Position numbers and translations under genes: made by a program. The notes beneath the pieces are model-generated. The model was not told the origin of the DNA, did no database searches, and was given only the letters and a program-made list of their open reading frames with translations. Below, in pieces: positions 8,524 through 16,908 of a stretch of 64,000 bases of DNA (the stretch's first letter is position 1; the number at the start of each line of letters is the position of its first letter). The stretch lies in the NCBI GenBank assembly GCA_021151825.1, contig JAGKWQ010000006.1:1-64000 (forward strand). The letters are read 5' to 3'. This stretch comes from Cellvibrionaceae bacterium. Its GTDB lineage: Bacteria > Pseudomonadota > Gammaproteobacteria > Pseudomonadales > Cellvibrionaceae.

Positions 8524-9690
8524 TCAGGTTTCTATCGCATCAGAAGATTGTGCTGTCGCCAAAATCTCTGCCCTGTACTGATTTGGCGTAACGCCAAGGT
8601 TTTCTTTGAAGGCTCGGTAAAAAGAATTCTTATTGTTATACCCCGCTTCAAACGCAATATCCAAAATACGCAAATGGCATTGTGGGTCTGACAAAAGACT
8701 ACATGCATATTTAAGCCGATAATCATTCACGTAATCGTAAAAACTCAGGCCAGCGTGCACGTTTAATAATTCAGATACCTGATTTACGCTGATTCCCAAA
8801 TGGCCAGCCAGGTCCGACAAGGACAACTCGTTCTGAAGATAAACACGTTGTTCGATCATCAGTTGTGTTAGTTGATGAATTAAGTTCTGCGCAACTGATG
8901 CATCCAGTTCAAGATGCCTTTCTTTTTGAGGGGGCGGTTCTGCGTGTGGTATTTCAATTGCCGTTTCGATGCTTTTAACGTCGTCGTCATTCACTTCATT
9001 GCCATTAACCCGGATCGAGTCTGACTCTTCACGAAATAGCAATTCCGGTCGATAAACACTCAGAATTCCTACCGACAATACATAAACAGAAAAGAACGGA
9101 AATGCAAAATAGTCCAATATGTTGTAGGTGTTTAAGGCGCCGGATAAGACCAGTGACATCACTATAAAATCTATTGTCACCAACACCATCACACCGCTGA
9201 TCACATAAAGCAACCAATAATAAGCCGAGTTGGGAAAACCATGCCATAAGCTGGTCAGGTAGGGGCGTGCCTTGATTAAACGCCACAAGGAAAAGAGCAA
9301 ATAACCAAACATATGGGCCATGCCCATAAACATGCATGGCATAAAATGCTGCGGAAAATTTAGCAATGTAATCAGTACACAAAACCACGGTAAAAAGTGT
9401 ATTCCTGTACGAATACTAATTTTCTCGCGCGTAAGGACTTTAATAAAAATCCAGATAAATGGACCTTTCAACCATAAAAAAGTGGATGCCGTTACGGCTA
9501 GCTGAAAAATACCTCCCGGAATTATCTGGTTCGCATAGAGATCCATTTGCGGCAAGCTCAATGCAACCAGGAACACCGCAAACCATCGGTTCAACAGTTT
9601 GTTGCCGCGCTTGTCTTGCAGCAATAAAAAAACTGTCCATAAATTAATGATGATGGTGGAAAGAACAAGGATTTTGAATGCTTCATGCAT
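8524..9690 (-). CDS. Membrane-anchored AraC-family transcriptional regulator
   Basis: A 388-residue protein. The N-terminal 220 residues hold about six to seven hydrophobic helices (starting FKILVLSTIIINLWTVFLLL). A variable linker follows (about 220-265), and the last 110 residues are an AraC HTH_18 domain: LSDLAGHLGISVNQVSELLN, the first helix-turn-helix, and ILDIAFEAGYNNKNSFYRAFKENLGVTPNQYR, the second. Proteins of this architecture sense a signal at the membrane and bind DNA directly. The direct neighbours are the PEBP lipoprotein and a small unknown gene, so the target is not evident. A second protein of the same build lies at 54287-55486. Confidence 0.9.
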   Translation of the reverse strand: MHEAFKILVLSTIIINLWTVFLLLQDKRGNKLLNRWFAVFLVALSLPQMDLYANQIIPGGIFQLAVTASTFLWLKGPFIWIFIKVLTREKISIRTGIHFLPWFCVLITLLNFPQHFMPCMFMGMAHMFGYLLFSLWRLIKARPYLTSLWHGFPNSAYYWLLYVISGVMVLVTIDFIVMSLVLSGALNTYNILDYFAFPFFSVYVLSVGILSVYRPELLFREESDSIRVNGNEVNDDDVKSIETAIEIPHAEPPPQKERHLELDASVAQNLIHQLTQLMIEQRVYLQNELSLSDLAGHLGISVNQVSELLNVHAGLSFYDYVNDYRLKYACSLLSDPQCHLRILDIAFEAGYNNKNSFYRAFKENLGVTPNQYRAEILATAQSSDAIET

Positions 9691-9977
9691 AGTGTGGTTT
9701 CGCTGTAGTAATTATTAGGTTGCGGATTAAAACAGTTGGTGATGGTTTGGACAAGTTTTGGCGATGGCCAAGGAATTTCGTTATTCATAAGTAAAATTTG
9801 CTTTATAGATGTTGACCGGCAGTAATAAACTCCAATCTATGTAGAGGTACCTGCACAATGTTAGCGATGACACTTCAACATCGGCACATCGACTTGGTCA
9901 GGATAGGTGAACAGGTTTAATGGGGATTGCTAAAACCTGTTCCGAAATAGAAAGCAGAACTGCTGCACAAGATTTCT
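9691..9977. other. Intergenic region with an inverted repeat
   Basis: This stretch lies upstream of the AraC gene. It contains the 10-bp inverted repeat GAACAGGTTT / AAACCTGTTC at 9909-9918 and 9933-9942 (14-base spacer), which could be a regulator site or a hairpin in RNA. No gene is seen. Confidence 0.4.
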
Positions 9978-10319
9978 ATGCAAAAGTACGAGAAGGGAAT
10001 TTATTTTCTGTACCCGCTAAAGAGGAACAGTGAAAAAAGCGCATTGGCTGGTTGTGTTCTGGAGAAAGTGTCTAGCTGCTATGTCATTTCTGGCGAGTTG
10101 AACGTAAATGTAAGTCAGGCCGGAAATTTAAATTTAGGCAAGCTTGCTTTATCTTCAAAAGATAAATACGAAAAGGTCATTACATTCCCCGTGGAATGGC
10201 TGAAGAGTAACGATGGTGAATTAATGGTGTTATTTAAAACGCAAGTATGGAGGGCTGGAAAACGATATACGGTTACAGAACCTGTTTTGGTTAAAAATGG
10301 AAAATATGTGGTGAGATGA
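9978..10319 (+). CDS. Small protein of unknown function
   Basis: An open frame of 113 residues. The frame is closed by a TAG at 9948-9950, so little N-terminal extension is possible, and no Shine-Dalgarno sequence precedes the ATG. The protein is basic and beta-rich (YVISGELNVNVS, LMVLFKTQVWRAGKRYTVTEPVLV). No signal peptide or known motif is seen. It could be a genuine small gene or the end of a decayed one. Confidence 0.35.
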   Translation: MQKYEKGIYFLYPLKRNSEKSALAGCVLEKVSSCYVISGELNVNVSQAGNLNLGKLALSSKDKYEKVITFPVEWLKSNDGELMVLFKTQVWRAGKRYTVTEPVLVKNGKYVVR

Positions 10320-10995
10320 TGAGGGAGTATCGAAATACGGTTCGCATAAAACAGTTCTGGCCTTTATAACTGCGGCAGGCAGCGATCAATAAACGTTTAT
10401 GCTCTTCGTTGTACATCGCTGGTCTTGGTGTGATACATCGTAGCGGCTGATTATGGGAGAGGACAAAATAGGGCTGGTGCTGTTTTTTTACTGCTTCGTA
10501 AAAAGTCATTGTAATAACCAAATTCAATCAGTGCCGATTTGCTCCAACCACAACATGGCACACTCACCATTTCACATTTCCCGCCAATTGACGTTTCTCT
10601 CAACCGTCCGCATTTATCCATATCAAACTGTTACCTAAATCCGCATTTGAAGTTAATGCCTTCACAAATGTTGTAACCATATTTCGCACAAAGGTGAGAA
10701 ATCAGTTTCAGATTACGATCGCTAAAGTGGGAACTGGAATTTTTCAGGTTCGAGTTTTTTCCGTTTGCGATTTTTAGCTGGAATAGGCTGATTTATAAGG
10801 GTTTTTTGTTTCGTTTGATTCTTTGAGTTTTAGTTGTATTTTTTTATACTCGTGTTCGTGCAACAGCGACGGTACACAAAAATAACAAAAACACTGGGCA
10901 CATTTTCGGTTTAATCATCTGATCTTTCCTGCTGGCGTGGCTTACTTGTATGAATAGTTATCCATGCCATGGAGAGCCTTTATCTGGAGAAAACC
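10320..10995. other. Long intergenic region before the thaumatin-like glucanase
   Basis: About 675 bases without a convincing gene. A minus-strand frame at 10291-10527 (starting MTFYEAVKKQHQPYFVLSHN from about 10509) has protein-like composition but no ribosome-binding site, and may be a remnant. The downstream half is AT-rich and holds a promoter-like pair described separately. Confidence 0.5.
10823..10850 (+). promoter_or_regulatory. Candidate sigma-70 promoter for the glucanase gene
   Basis: TTGAGT (10823-10828) and TATACT (10845-10850) are 16 bases apart, matching 4/6 and 5/6 of the consensus. The start codon follows about 145 bases later, leaving a long leader. Confidence 0.4.
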
Positions 10996-12597
10996 ATGTA
11001 TATAAAAAATCCGGTCATTAACAATAGGGTAATAACATACGGGGCAATTAAATCCGCATGGTTACTGTGGTGTGGATTATTGCTTGCTCTTTTTTCAATT
11101 CAATCAACCTGGGCTGCTTCTGGCCATACGGTGCTGTCTGCCACCAGTGTGAAGTTTTATGTCACTGATGCGCCCTGGGCAGATGTGCATTACACGATTA
11201 ATGGTGCGAACCAGCAAAATATTCGAATGACGGCGAGCGGTACCAATCACGAATATATTCTGAATGCAGCCACTAATTCGGTGATCCGTTATTTCTACAC
11301 CATTGGTAATAACTCAGGTGGTGCGACTGATACGGCCTGGGTGCAATTTACCTTGACGGGTACGACCAATCCGCAGCCCGGTGGTGTTGCGCGCGTGTAC
11401 CAGCATTGCAGTTATGGGGGTACGGCGGTTGGTTTGGCGGCAGGGAATTATACGTTGTCGCAATTACAAGCGTTGGGTGTGCGTAACGATGATATTTCAT
11501 CGGTACAGGTAAATAGCGGTTACGAAATTGTGCTTTACCAAAATGATAATTTTAGTGGTACAGCCGTTACCAAATCGGCTAATGATGATTGCCTTGTGAA
11601 TGACAATTTCAACGATGCAGCCAGTTCAATCATTGTGCGTGCAACCAACAGCGTTCCACCGGGAACACCGGGCACTGCAAACGGTACGCACAAACGTTTA
11701 AAAATTATTAATGGCTGTGGTGATCCCATGTGGGTGCAATGGTTAACTGCCCCGGGAATTAATTTCAGTGGGCCAAACCGTCATCGCCTTGCGAGCCTCA
11801 ATAGTTTTATTGAATACGACATTCCCGATAAAGGTTTGCCAAGCATGCGCTTCTGGCCCGGCTTTGGTTGCGATGCCAATGGTCACAATTGTCGCGTTGG
11901 TGCGAGCGGAGGCCCTGCGAATTTGGGCTTCACTTGTCCTGCGGGTGGATGTGCGCCGCCAATCGACTCCAAATTTGAAGCATCGTTCGGTTGTATTCCC
12001 GGAGTGACCGATGCGCAGTGCGTACAAAATCCTTCTGCATCCGGTCAGCCATTAGGTCGCGGCGATTGGTGGAACAATAGTTTTGTGGATGGTTACACCA
12101 CGCCGATGAAAGTTATTGTTAAAGGTAATTGCCCCGTTGGTCCGCAACCTGCACCAGTGTTTGGTCCCGGTGGTCCACCTGGGGGCATTATCGATTGTTC
12201 AACTATTCGTATTTCGGATTGCCCGACCAACGAAAACCTGAGCACCGATGGCCGTTATCCCGCGCTCGCCAATGTGAATTTAATGGCAACCAATCCATTA
12301 ACTGGTGCGCAAGCGGGTTGTTATTCACCGGCGGCGAAATTGACGTATCGCCAATGGCCATCGTCCACACCGGTTTACAACCCGGCTGATCCGCAAGCAC
12401 AAATGTATACCTGCCCAACACCACCGATTTCTCCCGAGCAATGTATGGCGGGCCCGGCGGATCGCACCAAATATCGCAATATGGTGCATTCGCATTGCGA
12501 TACTTATGCCTACGCGTATGACGATGGTGTAGGGCTTTCCAGTTGTCCGGCAGCAACCAATTTAAGTTATGAAGTGACGTTCTATTGTCCGCGTTAA
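10996..12597 (+). CDS. CBM56 - beta/gamma-crystallin - thaumatin-like (GH152) putative beta-1,3-glucanase
   Basis: The ATG at 10996 is preferred to the upstream one because GGAGA lies 6 bases before it; this gives 533 residues. Residues 1-40 are a signal peptide with an extended n-region. Residues about 43-125 resemble CBM56 (FYVTDAPWADVHYTINGANQ ... DTAWVQF), a beta-1,3-glucan-binding module. Residues about 130-217 are a beta/gamma-crystallin fold (VARVYQHCSYGGTAV, YEIVLYQNDNFSGTA), often Ca2+-binding. The rest is a thaumatin-like domain rich in Cys (KRLKIINGCGDPMWVQW, MRFWPGFGCDANGHNC, DTYAYAYDDG near the end). Thaumatin-like proteins of GH152 cleave beta-1,3-glucan. The next gene is a laminarinase, supporting this substrate. 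The catalytic acids were not assigned individually. Confidence 0.88.
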   Translation: MYIKNPVINNRVITYGAIKSAWLLWCGLLLALFSIQSTWAASGHTVLSATSVKFYVTDAPWADVHYTINGANQQNIRMTASGTNHEYILNAATNSVIRYFYTIGNNSGGATDTAWVQFTLTGTTNPQPGGVARVYQHCSYGGTAVGLAAGNYTLSQLQALGVRNDDISSVQVNSGYEIVLYQNDNFSGTAVTKSANDDCLVNDNFNDAASSIIVRATNSVPPGTPGTANGTHKRLKIINGCGDPMWVQWLTAPGINFSGPNRHRLASLNSFIEYDIPDKGLPSMRFWPGFGCDANGHNCRVGASGGPANLGFTCPAGGCAPPIDSKFEASFGCIPGVTDAQCVQNPSASGQPLGRGDWWNNSFVDGYTTPMKVIVKGNCPVGPQPAPVFGPGGPPGGIIDCSTIRISDCPTNENLSTDGRYPALANVNLMATNPLTGAQAGCYSPAAKLTYRQWPSSTPVYNPADPQAQMYTCPTPPISPEQCMAGPADRTKYRNMVHSHCDTYAYAYDDGVGLSSCPAATNLSYEVTFYCPR

Positions 12598-12659
12598 TTT
12601 AGATTATTTTGCTCGTTAGAGGAGTTAAGAAAATTTTATTGAAGGATCAATAAAAATAA

Positions 12660-12689
12660 CCTGTGCGATTTTTATCGCACAGGCTTTTT
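12660..12689 (+). terminator. Rho-independent terminator
   Basis: CCTGTGCGAT / ATCGCACAGG, loop TTTT, followed by CTTTTT, 62 bases after the thaumatin-like gene. The two glucanase genes are therefore separate transcription units. Confidence 0.92.
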
Positions 12690-12778
12690 ACCGGGGGGGA
12701 ATATTAAAAATAAACACTATAAAAAAATGGCCAGTGCTAAAGAATCGCTACGTATTTTTTAATGGTTCTCTAAATGGC

Positions 12779-12795
12779 GTATGAGCTGCTCATAC
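12779..12795. promoter_or_regulatory. Perfect palindrome upstream of the laminarinase gene
   Basis: GTATGAGC-T-GCTCATAC, an 8-bp inverted repeat with a one-base centre, lies 35 bases before the ATG. It could be an operator or an RNA hairpin near the start; no matching copy was found before the neighbouring glucanase gene. Confidence 0.4.
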
Positions 12796-12829
12796 ACTTA
12801 CTTCAATACCTTATTTAAAGGAATTCGTT

Positions 12830-14077
12830 ATGAATAATAAAAAATCTGCACCAGTGCAATTGCTGAAAGCCGCGTTATTCGCGTGTGTCGGTATTGCTTC
12901 TGTTGCTCATGCAGTGGTCTACCAGGCAGAAAATTACAACGCGTTTTACGATACAACTCCCGGCAATAGCGGCGGTGTTTTCCGCGGCGATGCGGTGGAT
13001 ATTGAATACACTACTGACAGTGGCGGCGGTTACAATGTAGGTTGGATAGCGCAGGGCGAATGGCTTGCATTTAATGGATTAAATATACCAACCACTGGCA
13101 GCTACACGGTGCGTTTGCGTGTGGCATCTCCTAATGGTGCAACTGCATCGGTAGATTTAAATGCGGGTTCGATTCAATTGGGTAATTTTACAATTCCCGC
13201 TACTGGAGGCTGGCAAAACTGGACCACAGTAACGCGCACTGTCAATTTAAATGCGGGCACTTATAACCTCGGTGTATTCGCACAATCCGCTGATTGGAAT
13301 TTCAACTGGATTGAAATTGTTCCTAACACTACCAATCCAGGGCGTACGCTGGTGTGGTCCGATGAATTCAATAGTATCAATACCGCTAACTGGACATTTG
13401 AAACAGGCGGTGGTGGTTGGGGTAATAATGAATTGCAGTATTACACCAATGGCCAAAACGCTTTTATTCAGAATGATGCGCAAGCCGGTGGCAATGTGTT
13501 GGTGATTGAAGCGCGCCGTAACAACCCTTCCAATTATGGTTGCTGGTACGGTACTTGTACTTACACCTCTACACGTATGGTGAGCCGCGATAAAAAAACT
13601 TTTAAATATGGTCGCATTGAAGCGCGTTTGAAATTGCCACAAACACAAGGTATCTGGCCTGCATTCTGGATGCTGGGCAGCAACCTCGGGCAAGTGGGTT
13701 GGCCGCAATCGGGCGAGATCGACATTATGGAGCACGTTGGTTTTGAACCAACGACTACGCATGGTGCATTGCATGGCCCTGGTTATTCAGGCAATACGCC
13801 AATAATGGGAACGCACAATCTGGGTGAGTACGTGGATGTAAATTATCACGTGTACGCCGTAGAGTGGGATACCAATGGCATTCGCTGGTTCCGCGATAAT
13901 ATCCAGTTTTATTCCGTGACGCGTGCGCAAGTACAAAACTACGGCACCTGGGTATTTGATCAGCCATTCTTCCTGTTGTTGAATGTTGCTGTAGGCGGCA
14001 GCTGGCCTGGCAGCCCTAACGCCAGCAGTGTATTTCCACAGCGTATGTATGTGGATTACGTGCGCGTTTATCAGTAA
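12830..14077 (+). CDS. CBM6-GH16 endo-beta-1,3-glucanase (laminarinase)
   Basis: A 415-residue secreted enzyme preceded by AAAGGAATTCGTT. Residues 1-28 are a signal peptide ending in AHA. Residues about 29-165 are a CBM6 (VVYQAENYNAF ... VDIEYT, GEWLAFNGLN, FNWIEIVP). Residues about 170-415 are a GH16 jelly roll with the catalytic motif GEIDIMEH, in which E296 is the nucleophile, D298 the helper and E301 the acid/base. The motif with the extra Met is typical of laminarinase-type GH16 enzymes. Start TLVWSDEFN and end MYVDYVRVYQ are standard domain ends. It cleaves internal beta-1,3 bonds in laminarin-like glucans outside the cell. Confidence 0.96.
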   Translation: MNNKKSAPVQLLKAALFACVGIASVAHAVVYQAENYNAFYDTTPGNSGGVFRGDAVDIEYTTDSGGGYNVGWIAQGEWLAFNGLNIPTTGSYTVRLRVASPNGATASVDLNAGSIQLGNFTIPATGGWQNWTTVTRTVNLNAGTYNLGVFAQSADWNFNWIEIVPNTTNPGRTLVWSDEFNSINTANWTFETGGGGWGNNELQYYTNGQNAFIQNDAQAGGNVLVIEARRNNPSNYGCWYGTCTYTSTRMVSRDKKTFKYGRIEARLKLPQTQGIWPAFWMLGSNLGQVGWPQSGEIDIMEHVGFEPTTTHGALHGPGYSGNTPIMGTHNLGEYVDVNYHVYAVEWDTNGIRWFRDNIQFYSVTRAQVQNYGTWVFDQPFFLLLNVAVGGSWPGSPNASSVFPQRMYVDYVRVYQ

Positions 14078-14090
14078 TGAGTACGGAGTG

Positions 14091-14121
14091 AAAAAACGGC
14101 AGCCAAGGCTGCCGTTTTTTT
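14091..14121. terminator. Bidirectional terminator
   Basis: A 14-bp perfect stem AAAAAACGGCAGCC / GGCTGCCGTTTTTT with loop AA. It serves the laminarinase gene and the convergent chemoreceptor gene. Confidence 0.93.
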
Positions 14122-14136
14122 ATGACAGAAAAATAT

Positions 14137-16278
14137 TTACCGCGATGTAACCTGAAACACACCCGCCAGTTGATGCAGTTTTGTTGCAGTATTTTTTAAT
14201 CGATCTGAACTGGTGTGTAGTGCTCTAACCACTTTATTCATCGTTTGGCTCGCACTTGCTACTTCGCGCACGTGGTGTCCATGTTGCTGGCTATTGTTAT
14301 CGATGTGGTGAATAACATCGAACATGCGTTCAACAATATGGTGCAGTTGTGAATTATCAGTAGATGCTTCTTCCGCTAAACGTAAACCACGGTCTACATC
14401 GGCAACGCTGGTTTCCATATAGGTGGCAGCCGTTTGTGATTCCTGGCGAATGGCTTCAATTTTTTCACCAATTTCCTGTGCAACAATTGCCGTGCGACTT
14501 GCGAGGTTGCGCACTTCTTCGGCAACTACCGAAAAGCCGCGACCATGCTCACCGGCGCGCGCCGCTTCTATCGCTGCATTCAATGCAAGTAAATTGGTTT
14601 GGCTGGTGATGTCACTGATAAGCGAAACCATATTGCCAATTTCAGCGGTGCGATTATTTAACGTGTGAATTGTACGCGCTGAAGTTTCCACTACATCGCG
14701 AATACTTTGGGTGCCTGTGCGCACGGATTCAAACTGGCTGCGCGCTTGCTCCACAACATTTTCCATAATCTTTTTCATATCACTGGCGGTACCAGAGGCA
14801 TTGCTGATTTCCTGCAGCTGGTTATGCATTAGTTCCAGCATTTTTTCCATGGAATTGGAAACGTGATTCGATGATTGATTGGCTTCGTTGTTGCGCTTAA
14901 GTAATGTATCGCTATTTTTCATCACTTCATCCGCAGCGCGAATAACTTCACCTACAATATGATCCAGGTTATCGATAAAGCTGTTAGTCCATTTGCCCAG
15001 ATCACCAGTTTCATCATTAGCAAGTTTGCGCGTATCCAGGCGTTGTTGCAGATTGCCACCACCTTCGGCGATGGTATGAATTACTTCGGTCATTTTTCCC
15101 AAGCGCCGTGCAAGGCGTCGCGGGCCCCGTTGCTGGAAAATCCGCCCACCGATAAGTAAGGTGAGTAATGTCAGGGAATTAATCAACGCATTCGACCAAT
15201 CCGTAAATTCATGCAAGCCAGCATTTAATAAAAATGCGCTGCCAACGCACACTGCATAAACATTCATAAATTTGAAACTGAGCGAGCGATGGCGGTAAAC
15301 TTCTTCCAGATCTGCTTCACACATCATGCCCCAGGTGTCCGGTGATCCTTGCAAGCTAAAGGTCACGCCTTTGCCTACCACGGGAATATGCCGGTAATCG
15401 GAATAACCAGGATAGGTGACAAATAAATTACTGCCTTTGCGAATTGTTTCGCGTACACCGGGATGTAAATCATTGGTAGCGGGATCGGTAAAGCGAATTT
15501 CAAATTCGGTGTGTTGCTGTATTTTGACTACACCCCAATCAGTATTCACGCCAGATTTTAAATTTTCACCATGGGTAAAGGTCGCATCTTCAAAACGTGA
15601 GCGGGATAGCGCCGTGCCACTTTTAATCTGTGGGTCAAAAACCGATTTCACCATAAATAAATAATTATCACCGGATTCGCTAAAAATATGGCCAGCTTCC
15701 CGTTGGATTAAATCGCCTAACACATCATTCGGAATACGTGCGCATAAGCAACCTTTATTACCCGGCATTAATTCAACGGGCAAGTAAAACATCAATGTGA
15801 TTTGATCGTGAAAGGCAGAGCTGCGTTTGCCTAATGCCAATGTTTGTGGATCTTTATAAGGGCCATGTAAAAAGGGAGCAGCAAAGCCGGCCTTAATTGC
15901 GGGCGAATGTAAATCCTGTTTTCCAATGCGCTGGGCATAAGTGGATGCGATAACGACACCTTGTTCATCGATTAAAAATAATTCCGTGCAATCGCCCATG
16001 GCTTGCCAGGATTTGCGTAAAATATTTTCAGCCGAATCGTCCAGTAATTGCAATTGGCTACGGCAGGATTCAAGTTGGGTCCATTGCCGTTTGACCCATT
16101 GTTGTAAAAGTTTGATGCGAGTATTGGCGATGCTTTCAAACGTTTGTTCCATAGCGGCATAACGATTGCGATTTAACCAACATGCCCAGCCCATGGATAT
16201 TTTTCCGGTTTTTCCTGACCAATTCAGCCAGCCTCGCTCCGCGGGTGACAATTGCATTGAGTCACTGTGTAAGTGCAT
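14137..16278 (-). CDS. Methyl-accepting chemotaxis protein with apparently cytoplasmic sensor
   Basis: A 713-residue receptor. The C-terminal third has the canonical signalling hairpin (SLISDITSQTNLLALNAAIE, AARAGEHGRGFSVVAEEVR), so it couples to CheA/CheW. A HAMP-like segment (RLARRLGKMTEVIHTIAEG) precedes it. The first 330 residues are soluble, with a PAS/Cache-like core (LFLIDEQGVVIASTYAQRIG). No membrane helix is visible before this domain; the two hydrophobic helices (about 337-357 and 366-384) follow it closely. Both ends would thus be cytoplasmic, unlike typical receptors with periplasmic sensors. It lies between glucanase genes and the ABC operon but is separated from both. The start could also be at the downstream Met 8. 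Confidence 0.92.
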   Translation of the reverse strand: MHLHSDSMQLSPAERGWLNWSGKTGKISMGWACWLNRNRYAAMEQTFESIANTRIKLLQQWVKRQWTQLESCRSQLQLLDDSAENILRKSWQAMGDCTELFLIDEQGVVIASTYAQRIGKQDLHSPAIKAGFAAPFLHGPYKDPQTLALGKRSSAFHDQITLMFYLPVELMPGNKGCLCARIPNDVLGDLIQREAGHIFSESGDNYLFMVKSVFDPQIKSGTALSRSRFEDATFTHGENLKSGVNTDWGVVKIQQHTEFEIRFTDPATNDLHPGVRETIRKGSNLFVTYPGYSDYRHIPVVGKGVTFSLQGSPDTWGMMCEADLEEVYRHRSLSFKFMNVYAVCVGSAFLLNAGLHEFTDWSNALINSLTLLTLLIGGRIFQQRGPRRLARRLGKMTEVIHTIAEGGGNLQQRLDTRKLANDETGDLGKWTNSFIDNLDHIVGEVIRAADEVMKNSDTLLKRNNEANQSSNHVSNSMEKMLELMHNQLQEISNASGTASDMKKIMENVVEQARSQFESVRTGTQSIRDVVETSARTIHTLNNRTAEIGNMVSLISDITSQTNLLALNAAIEAARAGEHGRGFSVVAEEVRNLASRTAIVAQEIGEKIEAIRQESQTAATYMETSVADVDRGLRLAEEASTDNSQLHHIVERMFDVIHHIDNNSQQHGHHVREVASASQTMNKVVRALHTSSDRLKNTATKLHQLAGVFQVTSR

Positions 16279-16611
16279 AGGTCTTCTTCACCTGTTTGTA
16301 GAGTGTTGTAGTAGTTGTAGTGGGATAAAATTTTATTTGTTGTTTGATGACTGAGGCAGAATGCGTGCCAGCTCACATTTTGCAAGATGGCGGCGGTTAG
16401 ATAGAAGGCAGATCATTTTGTTGTGGTAATTGTTGGTGCAATGCGTGGATTATTTTGGTGCTTTCGCATCAGTATGGTGCGATAACATGAAAGACAAAAA
16501 ACGTAACACGTTTTAATCTTGGTAAATTTTTATGTACTGCGGAAACTGGCAGTACTTTTCAGCACTGCGTTCATAGTAGTAATTCTTGCGGGACAAGATC
16601 ATCTGGCGGGG
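16279..16611. other. Intergenic region between chemoreceptor start and DUF971 gene end
   Basis: Holds the chemoreceptor promoter region and a hairpin GTACTGC / GCAGTAC at 16534-16555 followed on the plus strand by TTTT. The hairpin may end the minus-strand operon, but the U-tract on that strand is weak. No gene is seen. Confidence 0.4.
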
Positions 16612-16899
16612 TTATGTCGATAATTCATGCAAATAACTCCATGGATAAATGCCGCGATCATGACCATCGCTAAATACCATCTGTAATCCGTATCCCATTG
16701 GATTCATCGCGATTAGTTTCACATCGGCATCTACTAATGCAATTTTTCCCTGAATACGCGCTGCACGGCATTTAGCGCAAGGGCAGGCACCGCGCAGGCG
16801 TTGATGGCTGATCGTTTGAATATCATTGTTAGGCCATGTCACAACCACTTGTTGTAACGTGTGCGAATTGTTTAGCGATAACGGGGCAGTGTTAAGCAT
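16612..16899 (-). CDS. DUF971 (gamma-butyrobetaine hydroxylase-like N-terminal domain) protein
   Basis: A 95-residue single-domain protein: VVVTWPNNDIQTISHQRLRGACPCAKCRAARIQGK carries the CPCAxCR motif of DUF971, which binds zinc in related domains, and MGYGLQMVFSDGHDRGIYPWSYL is its standard C-terminal half. This domain occurs N-terminal in gamma-butyrobetaine hydroxylases and alone next to Fe-S or ABC genes; its function is unsettled. It is the last gene of the minus-strand operon, 9 bases after the HEAT-repeat gene, so co-transcription is very likely. A link to Fe-S cluster handling for the upstream ferredoxin is possible but is inference. Confidence 0.9.
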   Translation of the reverse strand: MLNTAPLSLNNSHTLQQVVVTWPNNDIQTISHQRLRGACPCAKCRAARIQGKIALVDADVKLIAMNPMGYGLQMVFSDGHDRGIYPWSYLHELST

Positions 16900-16908
16900 G
16901 GCAATATC

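Noticed and set aside
13247..13774. Long antisense frame within the laminarinase gene
   Set aside because: It lies fully opposite a clear GH16/CBM6 enzyme and has no ribosome-binding site or recognisable motif; it is a composition shadow.
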